Positions 22,400 through 34,228 of a stretch of DNA of 64,000 bases are shown here, piece after piece. The notes below the pieces were generated by a model that worked only from the letters and a program-made list of their open reading frames with translations, had not been told where the DNA came from and searched no databases. A program made the translations under genes and the position numbers. How positions within the stretch are numbered: the stretch's first letter is position 1; every line of letters starts with the position of its first letter. The DNA is taken from contig JBAIAA010000450.1 of NCBI GenBank assembly GCA_037893245.1, positions 124,001 through 188,000 on the forward strand. Reading direction: 5' to 3'. The DNA comes from Crossaster papposus. Lineage: Eukaryota; Echinodermata; Asteroidea; Velatida; Solasteridae.

Positions 22400-25300
22400 T
22401 TTCTTGCCCGTATTTGTTAGGTTTTCTTTTTAACTAAGGTGTTAAGCGTTCCGCATCCCTTTTCGCCCGATTTAACACGACGAACGAGGCATTCCTGCCC
22501 ACCGTCTCCAAGCTTATTTTCACCCAGCATAGCCGGGGGGCGCGGACCGTGAGCCGCTGGAAGCGCGTACATTATGGGCGTCCCATTGCACGCTACGAGC
22601 CCGATACTTTTCGCACTATTGGAACCCGTTATTTTCTTGTTCTAGCAAGGTCCCCCCTCCTTAAATTCGGTTTCATCACAGATTCAATTTTCCCCATCTT
22701 GAAAAGAAGGGAAAAGCTGAATTCCTGCGCGATTCTGATTTATTATGGCCTTGATATCAGGGTTGAGATTGCACGCTACATAATCTAAGCAGCCGCATGT
22801 ACCGACTCGTCGGCTTTGATGTCAATTTGGAGCGGTGACAGCCAGGCAAGGCAACCGTCTCCGCGCCACGTTTCACGGCGGCACAGTCGCCTCCACGCTG
22901 GCCATGAACCAACACATTGAACTCGCGCGGCGGTTTTAGGTGTTCCGCTGTGAAACTCTTAAACAGATGTTATCGAGATGTTCCCCATAACTTGAACAGC
23001 CTATCAATCTCGATTTAATTTTTTCATTCTTTCTTTACCGTGGCTTTGTTTTTCCGGGATACGCAGAAGGTAAAATTTTACGGACATTTTTTTTTCTTTT
23101 TCGAAAATCAAATTATTATTTCTGCGGCGGCTTCAAAAGGGTAATCGACCCTGCGCCCTTGAACACTAAAGCAAACGCGGAATTCATTCAATTCCATCAT
23201 ATTACAATCTATAATTAAAGAATTTGGATTAATCTAGCAAATAATTTGAAACTATTTTTCAAAAATGCCTTGATGTTGAAAAATGCCGCCTATAAGGTGA
23301 CATTAACATGCTAGATAGTCAATTTTAGCTGCGGCATTGTGAAGCAATATTAAATACACCAGATATTACACCCGAAATCGTAATCCTTGATCTAAGCTCG
23401 CCACATGCATAGAATACTGACATATATTCCTCCATCCCACAGTCAAAGTCGACAGGTGTTGCCCGACGCGTCTATCCCGATAAGCATGCCTTTATAGTTT
23501 GTCTTGTCTTCTACAATCCCTTCACCAATTTTGGATAAATATTGCAAGCCACACTTTGGTCAGCTTCTGACCTCCTTAAATACCCTGAGATTGTACTCAT
23601 TTGGCTGGGCAGGTATTAGGCCTGTTATGCTGGACCGGTCATTGGCAAAATGTATGTATTTGGAAATTGGACAGACCAGACATTTGTTAGGATAGCTGTA
23701 TAGAGACTATGGTAGAGAAGACACTATCGTGTATTGCAGATTTCATGCTATAGTAACCAATTTTAAATATAATTACATTGTTCTTCTAGTCAAACTCGTG
23801 AAAATAACCACAACTCTCACTAATTCTTTCCAAACTCCATCTACTTGCTCCACGAAAAACAGCAGTCTCGTTGTTGCGTATATATGTTTACGCGGAGTGT
23901 TTTTTTTAGTATGCCGGTACCGTTGAATAAAAGAACCACTTGAAAATAAAACAATATGGAAAGACACAGTATTGCCCAGCATTAAGTGCATGTTTATGTC
24001 TTGTTATCGTGGCAGTATGGTGTGCAAAAGGAGCATACAAAGCGACCGGTGAGCAACCAATACGAACACTATACGAAACCTTTTATCGGATACCATAGCC
24101 ACAAGTATCCCTTTTAACAAAACAAACATCAAATATTATTTGCGTGAAATTGACGCTTCGAACATTGTGTCCGGATTCGTTTAGATTCAGAAACAAAACA
24201 TTCAAGATCTGTCTACACGTAACGACCTCCTCTATTGGCCTATACACGGACATGTTTCATCGTTTGGCAACATTCATTACGTCAAAACTGTAACATTTCC
24301 ATTTACAACGGAGATTATCGATTGTTTAGGGCCGTTGGACAGCCGGCCCAGCATGCAATGCAATGGGACCTCTGCCAAAAGATGGTGGGAAAACCTCGGA
24401 CAATATTAACCCCACGGCTATCGTCTATTTTAGGCACATTAAGACATAGCGGTGTTGAGCAGGTGTGAGTTTAACCCGTGTCAATCTAAATCTGGGTTGA
24501 GCGTCTCCGGAAAAAAGGGAACCATACCTGTCTCGATCGACAGTACTTTAGCTGTGGTTCTTTCCTCTTCTTTTTAAAATCAATATTCTAAAATCCGAGA
24601 TTTCTATTTTGTTATTGGATAAGACGTGGTGTGCAGAGGTAAGTGTTATGGACATTTGAAGATGTGGCAATTTCAAAATCTTCTTAATAAACTCCGTATC
24701 TCGATAAAATTCACTGATGGTTTTAGCAGAAATTATATTTGGTTTTGTTTTGTTCTAGTGAAACATTGCGGTCGTATATTGGTTTTGTTATGACAACCAA
24801 AACAAAAACTGTGCCACAAGGATTCAGCGAATTAGTTTAGTATTATCCAGTGACTGGAATTTAGTCCGTCTTAATTCTCGATAATTTAAATCCCTGTTGG
24901 TAAGCTATAAAGCTTTTCGAGTCACTTTGACTTTCTGTTATTGATTTAACACAGTGAGCGAGAAAAAAACACCACAGCTACCTTCGAGATTGCCTAGTGA
25001 GCCGCATTTTATTATACGCGCAAGCTGTGGGTTCCGGGTTTAGGCGCCAATATTACGCCGAGTTCGTCTGTGTATTATCGGTCGTGTCATAACCCCTGTA
25101 TGCAATTCCCGACACGCCTGGAATGAACAAGCGCTTGCCAGCAAGCCATCGGCCATGACAGCTTTCCTGTGTGAACGTGTTTGTTGTCTCAGGATGTACC
25201 GATTCATACGGATGATATTCTTGGTCTGAATATAAATCTCAGATGGTGGTACGTGTTGATATAAGAACGATATTTTGTTTTGTACATAAGGAAAAGACTG

Positions 25301-25988
25301 ATAAACGTGGGAAGAAGTCATCTTTCGAAATGTTTGAGCTGTAAGAAGAAGGCAGTACGAGTTGTGGACTGATAAAAAAGCAAACTCGTTTGGGGTATGC
25401 AATGTGTTTTTCAGTCGCTGTGAGTTATCACCATGGAACTCAGTCTTACGAATGATGACCGTCTAGTGATTCTTATAATTACTTATCAGATTCGATTCAT
25501 TTGCTTTAAATAATCCCGAGCTTTTTTAAGTTTTAGAGACCAAATGGGGCTGTTAAACAACACAATGTTCGATAACTTTTGTTTCCCGGATTTTTTAAAA
25601 CCTGTGCCAATAACTACAGGCCTACATTGTTTTGTCTTTATCGCTATATATAATGTCCGTGGGAGTTTAGACAAATTAGAACAATTTAAGTTACCCCAGG
25701 GTGTTTGCACAGTGCGATATTGGGTCTGGAAATGAAATTTCGAATAGTAATTTGTTTGAAATGAAACACAGTCGTGAGTTGTCTTTTTGTCCGGATGATT
25801 CCCGTAGCAGACCAAGTTTGGTAATACTATCGCATCACAACCAGCTTATCAATTCAGGCTCGCGTGATCTGTTCAGTTAGGAGGGGATATTGGGGACAGT
25901 ACGTGCACGTGTAAATAAAGATGCACGTGTGAAATCGCTATACTTTATCTTGGTTTATTAAAATATTGTGCTTTTATCTCAGAGCTGC
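22400..25988. other. No gene seen; one donor-like site at 24.64 kb
   Basis: A GC-rich stretch continues to about 22.9 kb, then AT-rich DNA follows. GTGCAGAG|GTAAGTGTTATG at 24639 is a donor-like sequence. The 120- and 109-codon reverse frames at 25.0-25.8 kb match no family. Confidence 0.4.
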
Positions 25989-26280
25989 TGTTACAAAAAT
26001 AATGTAGTCTACGGATAATGTATCACCGACCGATAATGTTGCACAAATTGACTGATAATGTAGTAAATGTTCTACACTATCGATCTTTTGTTATTACATT
26101 ATTGGCCTTAACCGATAATGTAACAGAAATCGACCAAGAAAATAGTCATAATTATATAGTTACTATACACTATCGGTCAGTTGTTGTTACATTATCGTTT
26201 AGGGATACAATATCGTTTAATTTGTGTGACATTATCGGTTGGTGATACATTATTCATTGGATACATTATCAGTTGCCACA
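25989..26280. repeat. CGATAATG foldback element, long copy
   Basis: The left end TGTTACA (25989) and the right end are inverted relatives. CGGATAATGTATCACC near the left edge faces GGTGATACATTATTCATTGG near the right edge. CCGATAATGT and its complement ACATTATCGG recur across the middle, so the element is a series of short inverted words rather than two plain arms. Same family as 4388-4556, about 120 bp longer. Confidence 0.7.
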
Positions 26281-29200
26281 ATAGAAAACAAGTATACCAA
26301 AAGATTAAAATAAAAACATAAATCGTAACATGTAAAACATGTACGTGAATTTTAAAAAAGGTGTAAAGAAAAAAGTGTTAATTTAGTAATTTTGTTAAAT
26401 ATGCAACAGAACGATCCGGATACCTTTAGTTTTGCACATAATTTAGGATATATACAGTTAAAATATTTAACTTGACATAGACCTAGATATAATAATGTAC
26501 CACTTTGTCAAAAGTTATAGATCAAAATACTTCTGCACATTAGAATCGAGGCTACACAGTTTGTTTTGATACTTCCAGACAAGTTTCAGACCAAGGACTT
26601 CTTACATTATCTGTGTCGATCAAGAGGAAACCAGGCTAATAATATATAGGCTGTTTTCAGCCGTCTTTTTAATTGCCGAAATAAAACAGTATTTAAACAC
26701 TTGAACACTTGCTCATTATCATAGAAAAAACACAACCATGATATAATCCACAAAGAAAACTGAATTCTCTAAAGGAGTTTTTCTTCAAAATGAGAAAGTA
26801 ATCTTTAATTGAGTCGGTATTGGTTTTTGTATTGCAATACTATACGTGACCAAATGAAATGAGTTATACTAAAGAGTAGGTATACGGACGTGAGTCACGT
26901 ATACATTCATTTGGCAAAAAACTGCGGAATCATGAGATATGTGACCTGCTCCCACAAAACCAGACATAAGTGTGTTTTTTAAATGTTATTTCCATTTAGT
27001 ACACATCTTCAGCTTTCATTTCATTTATATAGGTAGGTTAGTGCGTAGTGTCGAAGAGAATAGCGATAATCAATGGGAAATTTGATGTATTTTGGAGATA
27101 AATTACCACTTTTAGGACACAGTTTGCCTCAATAAATGCATGTTTTTGTACTTTCTCATAAATAAAGTTGATTTAGTTTAACTGAGGGTTAAAGTATACA
27201 TATTAAAGAAAACAAAAAAACGAAAAGCAAAAATCGATGTTCGCCAGATTTCTTACACCATTTTTAACTTTGACGAGCTGTATCCCGAAATAGCCTGTGC
27301 GACTTATGTCGGGTTTAGTAGAAGCGGGTCACATAATATGAAGTTAAATCAAGGTGACTTTTGACTTTCATAACAGTCGCAGTGATGCAGAAAAAGAAAC
27401 ATTCAATTTAATTCAATTCAAAGAGTTTGAGCTAAGCCGATCGACGCCCGTGCATTACTGGTTAATTTAACTTCCCTGGATCCAAGAAGAATTCTTTGAG
27501 TTGAGTGAATTGACGTGTGAAATGGACATACAGTGGAGATTATTTCTGATTGAAATGGAAAGAATTCTATTCTGGGGTATAATGGATATTTAATTTCATG
27601 CATCGACCTGGGGTAACAAAAAGCCCCACTTATTATTTGTGGCAATTCATACACTTTTGTGTAAGCCATCTTTATTTTCCTTTCTCGTCAAACGATTTAA
27701 TGCTTAAAACACAGTTAAATTCCACATTGGCGTCAAAATATTAACATTTACCGGGGCGGGACGGACGGAGCCCATAATCCCTATATAGTCGTGTCTGGTT
27801 TAAAACCCGCTAGCGACAATAGCATTTGTTCTGCTGAAGCCAGCACGCGACCGATTTATGTTTAGCCCGGCCATAATAGTTTGCCCCGTTTTGATCTGGA
27901 GGTTTATGTCTGTAACCCGTGTCATTTCCCTCGTGTTATACTAGGCAAATGCATCTCGGCTCTGCGGGATGGTTTTTGTCTGCGTGTAAGACGGGGCGTT
28001 TTGTCCCTTTTTTCGCAGCTTTCCGTTGTCTTACTCGGGTCTAAGGCGGTGCTGTTGTAGGATTACTGTCCTGAAGTGCCACTCAAAACGCGGAGAGGTG
28101 CATTCTCTTCTTGCTCAACAAGGATTCGGCGGAGGGAGACCCGGTGTTTTTTGTCTCTTATCCGTGATGAACAAGCGCGAGTAGCGGGGAACAAGGCGAC
28201 GTATTACGGCATCTTGTTGTGGTACACAGGGGGAGGTTAGGAAACTCTTTGTGCTTTGTTGGAAGCGAGGATCATGCTTTTACGCGACCAGTCGTGTGTG
28301 AAAATGGAAGAGGAACATAAAAACTGATTTTTCCATCAATGTCGTCTGGCTGTGACTGACGTATCACTCCTTCTTTGTTGTGATATTTGTGGTAGGTTAA
28401 GAACCGTTTGACGTGCAGACATTTGTGCGTGTATGTTGTTTCCGTCCTATTCTTCACTTCTCACCCCCATCAAAAGACCCAATCAGTCCCCCACTTTATG
28501 CCTGACTTGATCGGGATAAACGCCAGCGATCGCCAGTGAATGGCTGGCGATCAGTGAGAGCCGCCCGCTAACTTTTGCAAAGTGTTGCCGTTTGCAGCAA
28601 AGTTGTGATCCCTGTACTATCTTGTTGACTATACAACCCAGCCTCCCTGTTCTATTCATAATTCTACTTGGCTAAACTGAAGTCTAGCAGTGCTCGAGCC
28701 AAGCCTCTCTCCTCGCCTCAGCCTCAATCCACCGTCGTGATAACGCTCGGTTCATGCACGCGTCTATACTTCTTCTTGCCAAAAAAAGAAAGAAAACAAG
28801 TTGACAATTGTGTTGTTGTAGTGTTTGTACAGTTGTCTCGTCTCTGTTATCATCCCACTGATGTTGAAAATGGGGGTAAAGTGGGGGGCTTTCTTGTCAA
28901 TGTGTGGACACTCATTGTAAACGTAGGAGAGGAGTAGTCATAGATAAAACACTTGACGGGGAATATGGTGGCTCTCTGTACGTTGACTGATCTTGTATAG
29001 CTCATCGACAGTCCGTCAGACAGTAGTGAGTGGTTGAAGTGTGCCATATCAATACTAGGCCAATATTGATCCTGGTCCGTCTACAGGCGCGTGGCAGGCC
29101 CCGGTGGTACCGGGCACGGTGCCTCTAGTCCACTACTCAACCTCCTCGCAACACGGGTCTTATTATCCGTGTGCGCAATTTCGCTTAAAAAAAGAAACCC

Positions 29201-31560
29201 CTCTTGTCGACAATGATTTAATTACAAAAGCACACTCGGCAGTATATAAACAGCTGTAGATTACAAAATCAACACTTGGCCTCTAATCAGTCAATTTTAA
29301 TGGAGAGGTAGTCGGGGACATGTAGGTGGCGGTGGGACGGGGCTGGTCATTCTGTCTCTGTCTCTTTTCGGCGAGTTTCCCCCCTTATTTCTCGTCAATA
29401 CTTCACACCCTGCCTGTTGCGTCCCAAAAGGCCGCGCGGACCATTAGAGGTGACATCATTCTTCCCTGAGCAAATAAATCCGACGACTGGAGGAGACGGA
29501 TTTTCGATCGAGAGGACGAGGGAAAAAAAAGACGCGGGCAGAATCCGTAAACCGTTATCCGAAGCTTTATTTGGTAGAAGACCATATCACTGATACGATC
29601 TGCCTGCCTGTGATGTAGGCTGCCTGGTGTCATTTTTACAAACCCTGCATACACAAACTCGTCTGGAATGCCGCTTGGTTCTGTTTGTCGAGGACTTTAA
29701 TCTCCTCACTATGCTTTCATAATTTGGGCGCCTAAAAAAAGGGGGCATTATAGAGAGAACTTGGCCTGGTCGCGTGTCATTCAACTTACTACTGATGGAG
29801 TTATGTTTGTGACATGAATAATCTATATGCTTGCATGAGAGGCTGTATGCGCTTTTCTTGCACACGTAGCATAATATTGGCCGCAAGCTGGAATAGATTA
29901 TGTGGAAGAGAGCATTCACTTGCAGAAGGTGCACGGCAACCAGGGGCAATATAGATCACAAACAGACAAATAGTAATTGCTCACATACTACAATCAACGA
30001 GGATATAGATGGTTAGAGATTCTGATTTAAATTTTATATTTTCTTCTCATTGAATAAAACCTAAAAATAAGAAAATAAAGGGAAGGAAGAATTCCGACCT
30101 GAATCATTCATGACATTCGGCCTAAGGTCCAATTGTTTTTGTTTTGCCTCACATGCGCCTCTTACTTACAGCATGAGGAGCAGGTCACGTGATCGTTTAC
30201 ATTACCGCCTTAAGGGCACCCAATCTGCCGATTTTATTTTCATAAATTTCAGAAAGAAGAAGAAGAGGGGAGGTAAGAGAAGTCTTTATTGCGGGTTCCT
30301 CAACACCCCTGCAAGGGTCTCGTCTTGTCAACATACATGTATTAAATAAAGGAACCAGTAGTGGTCCCTTTTTTGCCCCTCTCCTCTCTAGTCCTCCGTC
30401 TGCGTAATTTTTCTTGGTACTACAGGCCAAAGTGGACTGTAGGCGACGGTTGGCGAGGGGCGCCAGGCTCGCTCCCTACCATCGTTTGTAATGAGGCCGC
30501 TGGCCCAAGCTTGAAATACACCCACACTGTATGAGTGTACTTGTCGTGACCAGTCGTTCACTGAACCCGGGTTTTCTTGTCTCCCTCACACAGAACTATA
30601 CACGACGCTACGTCGTTGTGAATTGCCTATCCTAGAATTGGAGAACGACTAGAGGGGAAAATCCCGTCGATGGAAGAGGGAGGGGAAAAAAATGGCCGAG
30701 AACTACTTGTATGGACCAACTATAACGCCTTAGGCATCATTATAACTCCGCTGCCTCGCTCAAATTGATCAGCTAGGGCCATCAAACTGACTAACCAATC
30801 CTGCAATAATCACTCCCCTCACACGCCACACACACGTAGCGCACCCAAGCCGTTAGAGCCCGGAATAGGACTCAACTCCGAGCCAAGCACTCGGCTTGTG
30901 TGTTTTTATGCTTAAATCGTCTACCTATCGTCGTCAGCTTCCCCAATTCTTTGGTTTTTTTTGCTCGGCAGAGAAGTGGTTGAGTTTTTTATGCTAATCG
31001 GGGAAATTAAGAGTCCTATCGGCTCTTGAGAATGTGTTTTGGTTGGGGAATGGAGCGAGCAGGTATGGGTGTCATATGGACGCATTTGGGAGTCAATGAG
31101 ATGGTTTTTTTCCTGGGGTTTGGTGATATGGCAGTGACATCATCATAATCACCATCATTCTGATCAACAACAAAGATATAGCCGCAGAAAGCTAGCAGCG
31201 CAGCACGGCCGTTGGCTCCATTCACTAGGAGTCGTTAACCTTCAATAATCTCACCCTACTAATTCAAAATACTGGGGCAGATCGGGAAACTAGTGGGCAA
31301 TTGTGCCTTTGACGATACAAGCGTAATATCTGAAACACAGGCAGAGTATGTCATAAACAAGACATAATGTATTTCCATATAACAAGATGTAAATAAATCA
31401 ATTGTTATTTTGGCGCTAATCTGAAAATATTTAGTTATTACAAAATGTTTCGTTTTTCTTACAAAATCAAGACTAACTTTAAACCCTCCACTATAAACTG
31501 TCACCTTGTCATTCTGTTGGTATTGGTTTTCCCGCACATTTTAATACTTGTTTTCATTCA
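26281..31560. other. No gene seen; GC-rich blocks at 27.8-28.3 and 29.0-30.9 kb
   Basis: Several mixed or GC-rich blocks sit in AT-rich DNA. TATATAAA at about 29244 lies in CAGTATATAAACAGCTG, a possible core promoter with no credible frame after it. The frames (83-120 codons) on both strands have no family signature. The 27.76-28.06 kb block is a possible regulatory element by composition only. Confidence 0.45.
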
Positions 31561-31569
31561 ACTTCATAA

Positions 31570-31765
31570 ACGGTTAAGGGGGCACTATGTCCTAAAACCC
31601 CTAAAATGTCATGTTTTGGATTGTTTACTTACACTATTTTAAACATTTGGTTGAAACGAAACCAGCCCAATGTCTTACCATTCCCGAGAAAAGACGAAAA
31701 AACCACGTCGTTTACGTTTGACGCGGCGGACAGTTTGGGGTATTCGTACACGCCTTTTCAGTGTC
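31570..31765 (+). repeat. Dispersed repeat, copy 2 (partner at 2.1 kb)
   Basis: It begins near TTAAGGGGGCACTATGTCCT and carries GGATTGTTTACTTACAC, AATGTCTTACC and TTCCCGAGAAAAGAC in the same order as copy 1. A phrase near 45592 (TTAAAGGGGTATTATGTCCT) resembles the leader only. This copy holds the best version of the 5' end. Confidence 0.6.
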
Positions 31766-31788
31766 ATGAAATTCTGGGCTGTATCTCG

Positions 31789-31832
31789 TATAGTGAATTG
31801 TCTTTCACTGTATAGTGAATTGTCTTTCACTG
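31789..31832. repeat. 22 bp tandem duplication
   Basis: Two exact head-to-tail copies of a unit that starts TATAGTGAATTG and ends TTTCACTG. The unit is itself partly self-complementary. Confidence 0.9.
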
Positions 31833-32270
31833 TATGAAATAAAACTGTATTTTATTATTTAGTGCGAACACGAGCGACCAAAAACGAAATTGAACATGGG
31901 ATTAGAAGGTCATGAATTTGTTTGACGAAATTAAAGTCAAATGAAAAAAAGAATGTTCAAATGTGCGGGAAAACCTATTTATTATTATACACAAAATAAT
32001 ACTAAACATAAAACCTTGATTCTCATGTTACGTATGGTGCACAGTCTGCTCGTATTCCTCCATGGTTCACCCTATTTGCATGTCTCCATAGTCAAATGTT
32101 AGTGTTTATTTACTATCAAACATAAGATCATAGTTTATGGTGTGGCATCTGAATGTGCCACGCGTGTCAGAGGTCACAATGTCAGAGTTCACGGCGCAGT
32201 AACAACCGATCTGTGTCAAACCTGGTTTCCCGATTGGTTGCTGCTACGTAAATAGCCAATCGCGTCATTA

Positions 32271-32798
32271 TTAAAGGTAGTATATAATACACCGTTTTCT
32301 TTCGCTGTAATTTTCGAAAATGAATGGGTTAGGGGATTCGTGTATAGCAAATATTGTTAAGCTGTCTTATTTTTTAAGGTTTTTTTCATAGATGCTTGAA
32401 AAATCAAGAACTTTAATGCTGTTTTGTAGTCTGGCTCCTTGACTTTCTTCAGACTAAAAAGGGCAATTCAGGAAAATTATCAGGTTAGGAAACCAGACTA
32501 GTTGGCTGGCACCCATTCGCAGAATTGTGTGTAACAGTATTGCAAATAGAATGCGGACCATGACAAAATTTAATAAATTGGGGACAGGGTTTAAACTAGT
32601 CAGGTTTTTCCAGCGATTGCCGGCCGGCAATTGTTGGAAATTGATACACAATTTTTTAAAAACAACAGCACACCAGATGCTGTGATTTTACAGGATGCTT
32701 GAGACTGTTATTTACTTACAGTTAAGTAAAGTATTACTTAATAATTCAGTAGTTCATTTGTTTATGTTTGTAAAAAATGGTGGGTATACTACCTTTAA
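32271..32798 (+). mobile_element. TTAA-flanked MITE, copy 2 (most complete)
   Basis: TTAA at 32271-32274 is followed by AGGTAGTATA. CTACCT precedes TTAA at 32795-32798. The terminal repeats are about 15 bp. Internal blocks are TTCATAGATGCTTGAAAAA, TAGTCTGGCTCCTTGACTTT, a self-complementary GATTGCCGGCCGGCAATTG, GATGCTGTGATTTTACAGGATGC and TTACTTACAGTTAAGTAAAG. The precise TTAA duplication points to a piggyBac-like mobilising enzyme, but that enzyme is not encoded here. The reverse 65-codon frame is not meaningful. Confidence 0.8.
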
Positions 32799-32799
32799 A

Positions 32800-33830
32800 T
32801 GCTTGCATATTTTAGCTCAGCACCAATTGTCCGTGCTTAGTACATTTCTGTGCTTAGAATCTCAAGTAGATTAGGCCTATAGTTGATTATAGTGAAGGGC
32901 GTTTGGCATTACCTCCCCCTGTAAGCGAGAGTAATACGAACCGACAAGTCTACCCAATTATTGATCGTGTCCAGTTATACGTTGGCCATGTTGGGCATTG
33001 AGTCGAGTCTGTATTCTGTATTGTTGACGTCAGTAGCTGAATGCGGGTAATACGAGGCAGGGCATCGGGCAACGAAGTGAATCATCCATTGATATTTGGA
33101 ACACATTTTTTTAAAAGTCATTTGGATGTTTCCGAAACCCCGGATTTGTGTTTGGTTTTAACTCCGTCCCTGACTTACGAATTAACCGAAATGGATACAT
33201 CTTATGTGACCCTAGAATCATATTGTAACGGTTTGAACCGGAATTCTATAGTTCCCCTACATGTGTGATGGTCTATATTGGGGCCCAACTCATTAATTGA
33301 CAAGATTTGAATAGAGAAAAACCGCCCATTTGTATGGTGTTTCGACCATTTAACTTGATCACCTTAACAAGATGACACTTAAAAAATGACAATTTTATAA
33401 GGCGTCAAAGGAGGGCGCTTTTGCTGTAAACATGCATGACGTCACCATGTTTCATCGCAACAATTATTAATACAACATTTCGTGTCTACAAACCATGTTG
33501 ATCCTCATAACTCGCTGTGTCACGTCTGACACAAACCAACGTGACAGGGTGCATTTGTACTTTGGTATAATTATAATTATTTCCTTTTGAATAATGAAGG
33601 GAAAATTGCATACGTTTTTGCGTCTACCTGTTTTTACGTTCCCTGTATAAACTGTGTTTGGTGAAGGTATGTTTCATCATAACAAGGATCATGCCGAAGA
33701 TCATGCCAAAGATAATTATTGATAAACGCAAATCTATCTGCAGTGTTAGAAGACTTGAATCCTTGACAACCGTTCATGCCGTGTGGTGTTTTTCAGTGAT
33801 GGTTAAGCTGTAGCTTTCTCGTGGTTTGTG
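32800..33830. other. No gene seen, between two inverted MITE copies
   Basis: About 1 kb of AT-rich DNA between two MITE copies of opposite orientation. A 75-codon forward frame at 33.04 kb has no family match. Confidence 0.5.
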
Positions 33831-33839
33831 TTAGTAATA

Positions 33840-34228
33840 ACTGAAGTATTATGAAATGACCTTACTTGATTCTATGCTTGACTGTAAGTGAATAACAGTC
33901 TCAAGCATCCTGTAAGATCACGGCACCTGATGTGATGTGGTTTTCAAGAAAAGTTGAATTTTGTATCAATTTTAAACGATTGCCGGCCGGAAATCGTTGT
34001 AAAAACCAGACTATTTCCAAACACTGCCCCTATTTTATTGAATTCGTCTGAAGGAAGCCAAGGAACCAGACTGCAAACATAGCACAATTTTTCCTTGGTT
34101 TTTCCAGCTTCTATGAACAGAAAACTTTATACATATCAGCGACACAATATTTACTATAAATTATGAATCCCCTAACCCATCCATTTTCAAAAATTACAGC
34201 AAAAGTAATTGGTGTATACTACCTTTAA
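33840..34228 (-). mobile_element. TTAA-flanked MITE, copy 3, inverted
   Basis: It is the reverse orientation of copy 2, ending with GGTGTATACTACCT and TTAA at 34225-34228. The shared blocks are clear: ATTGCCGGCCGGAAATCG, AAGGAACCAGACTG and TTCTATGAACAGAAAAC. The other terminus is worn or lost, so the left edge is approximate. Confidence 0.7.
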
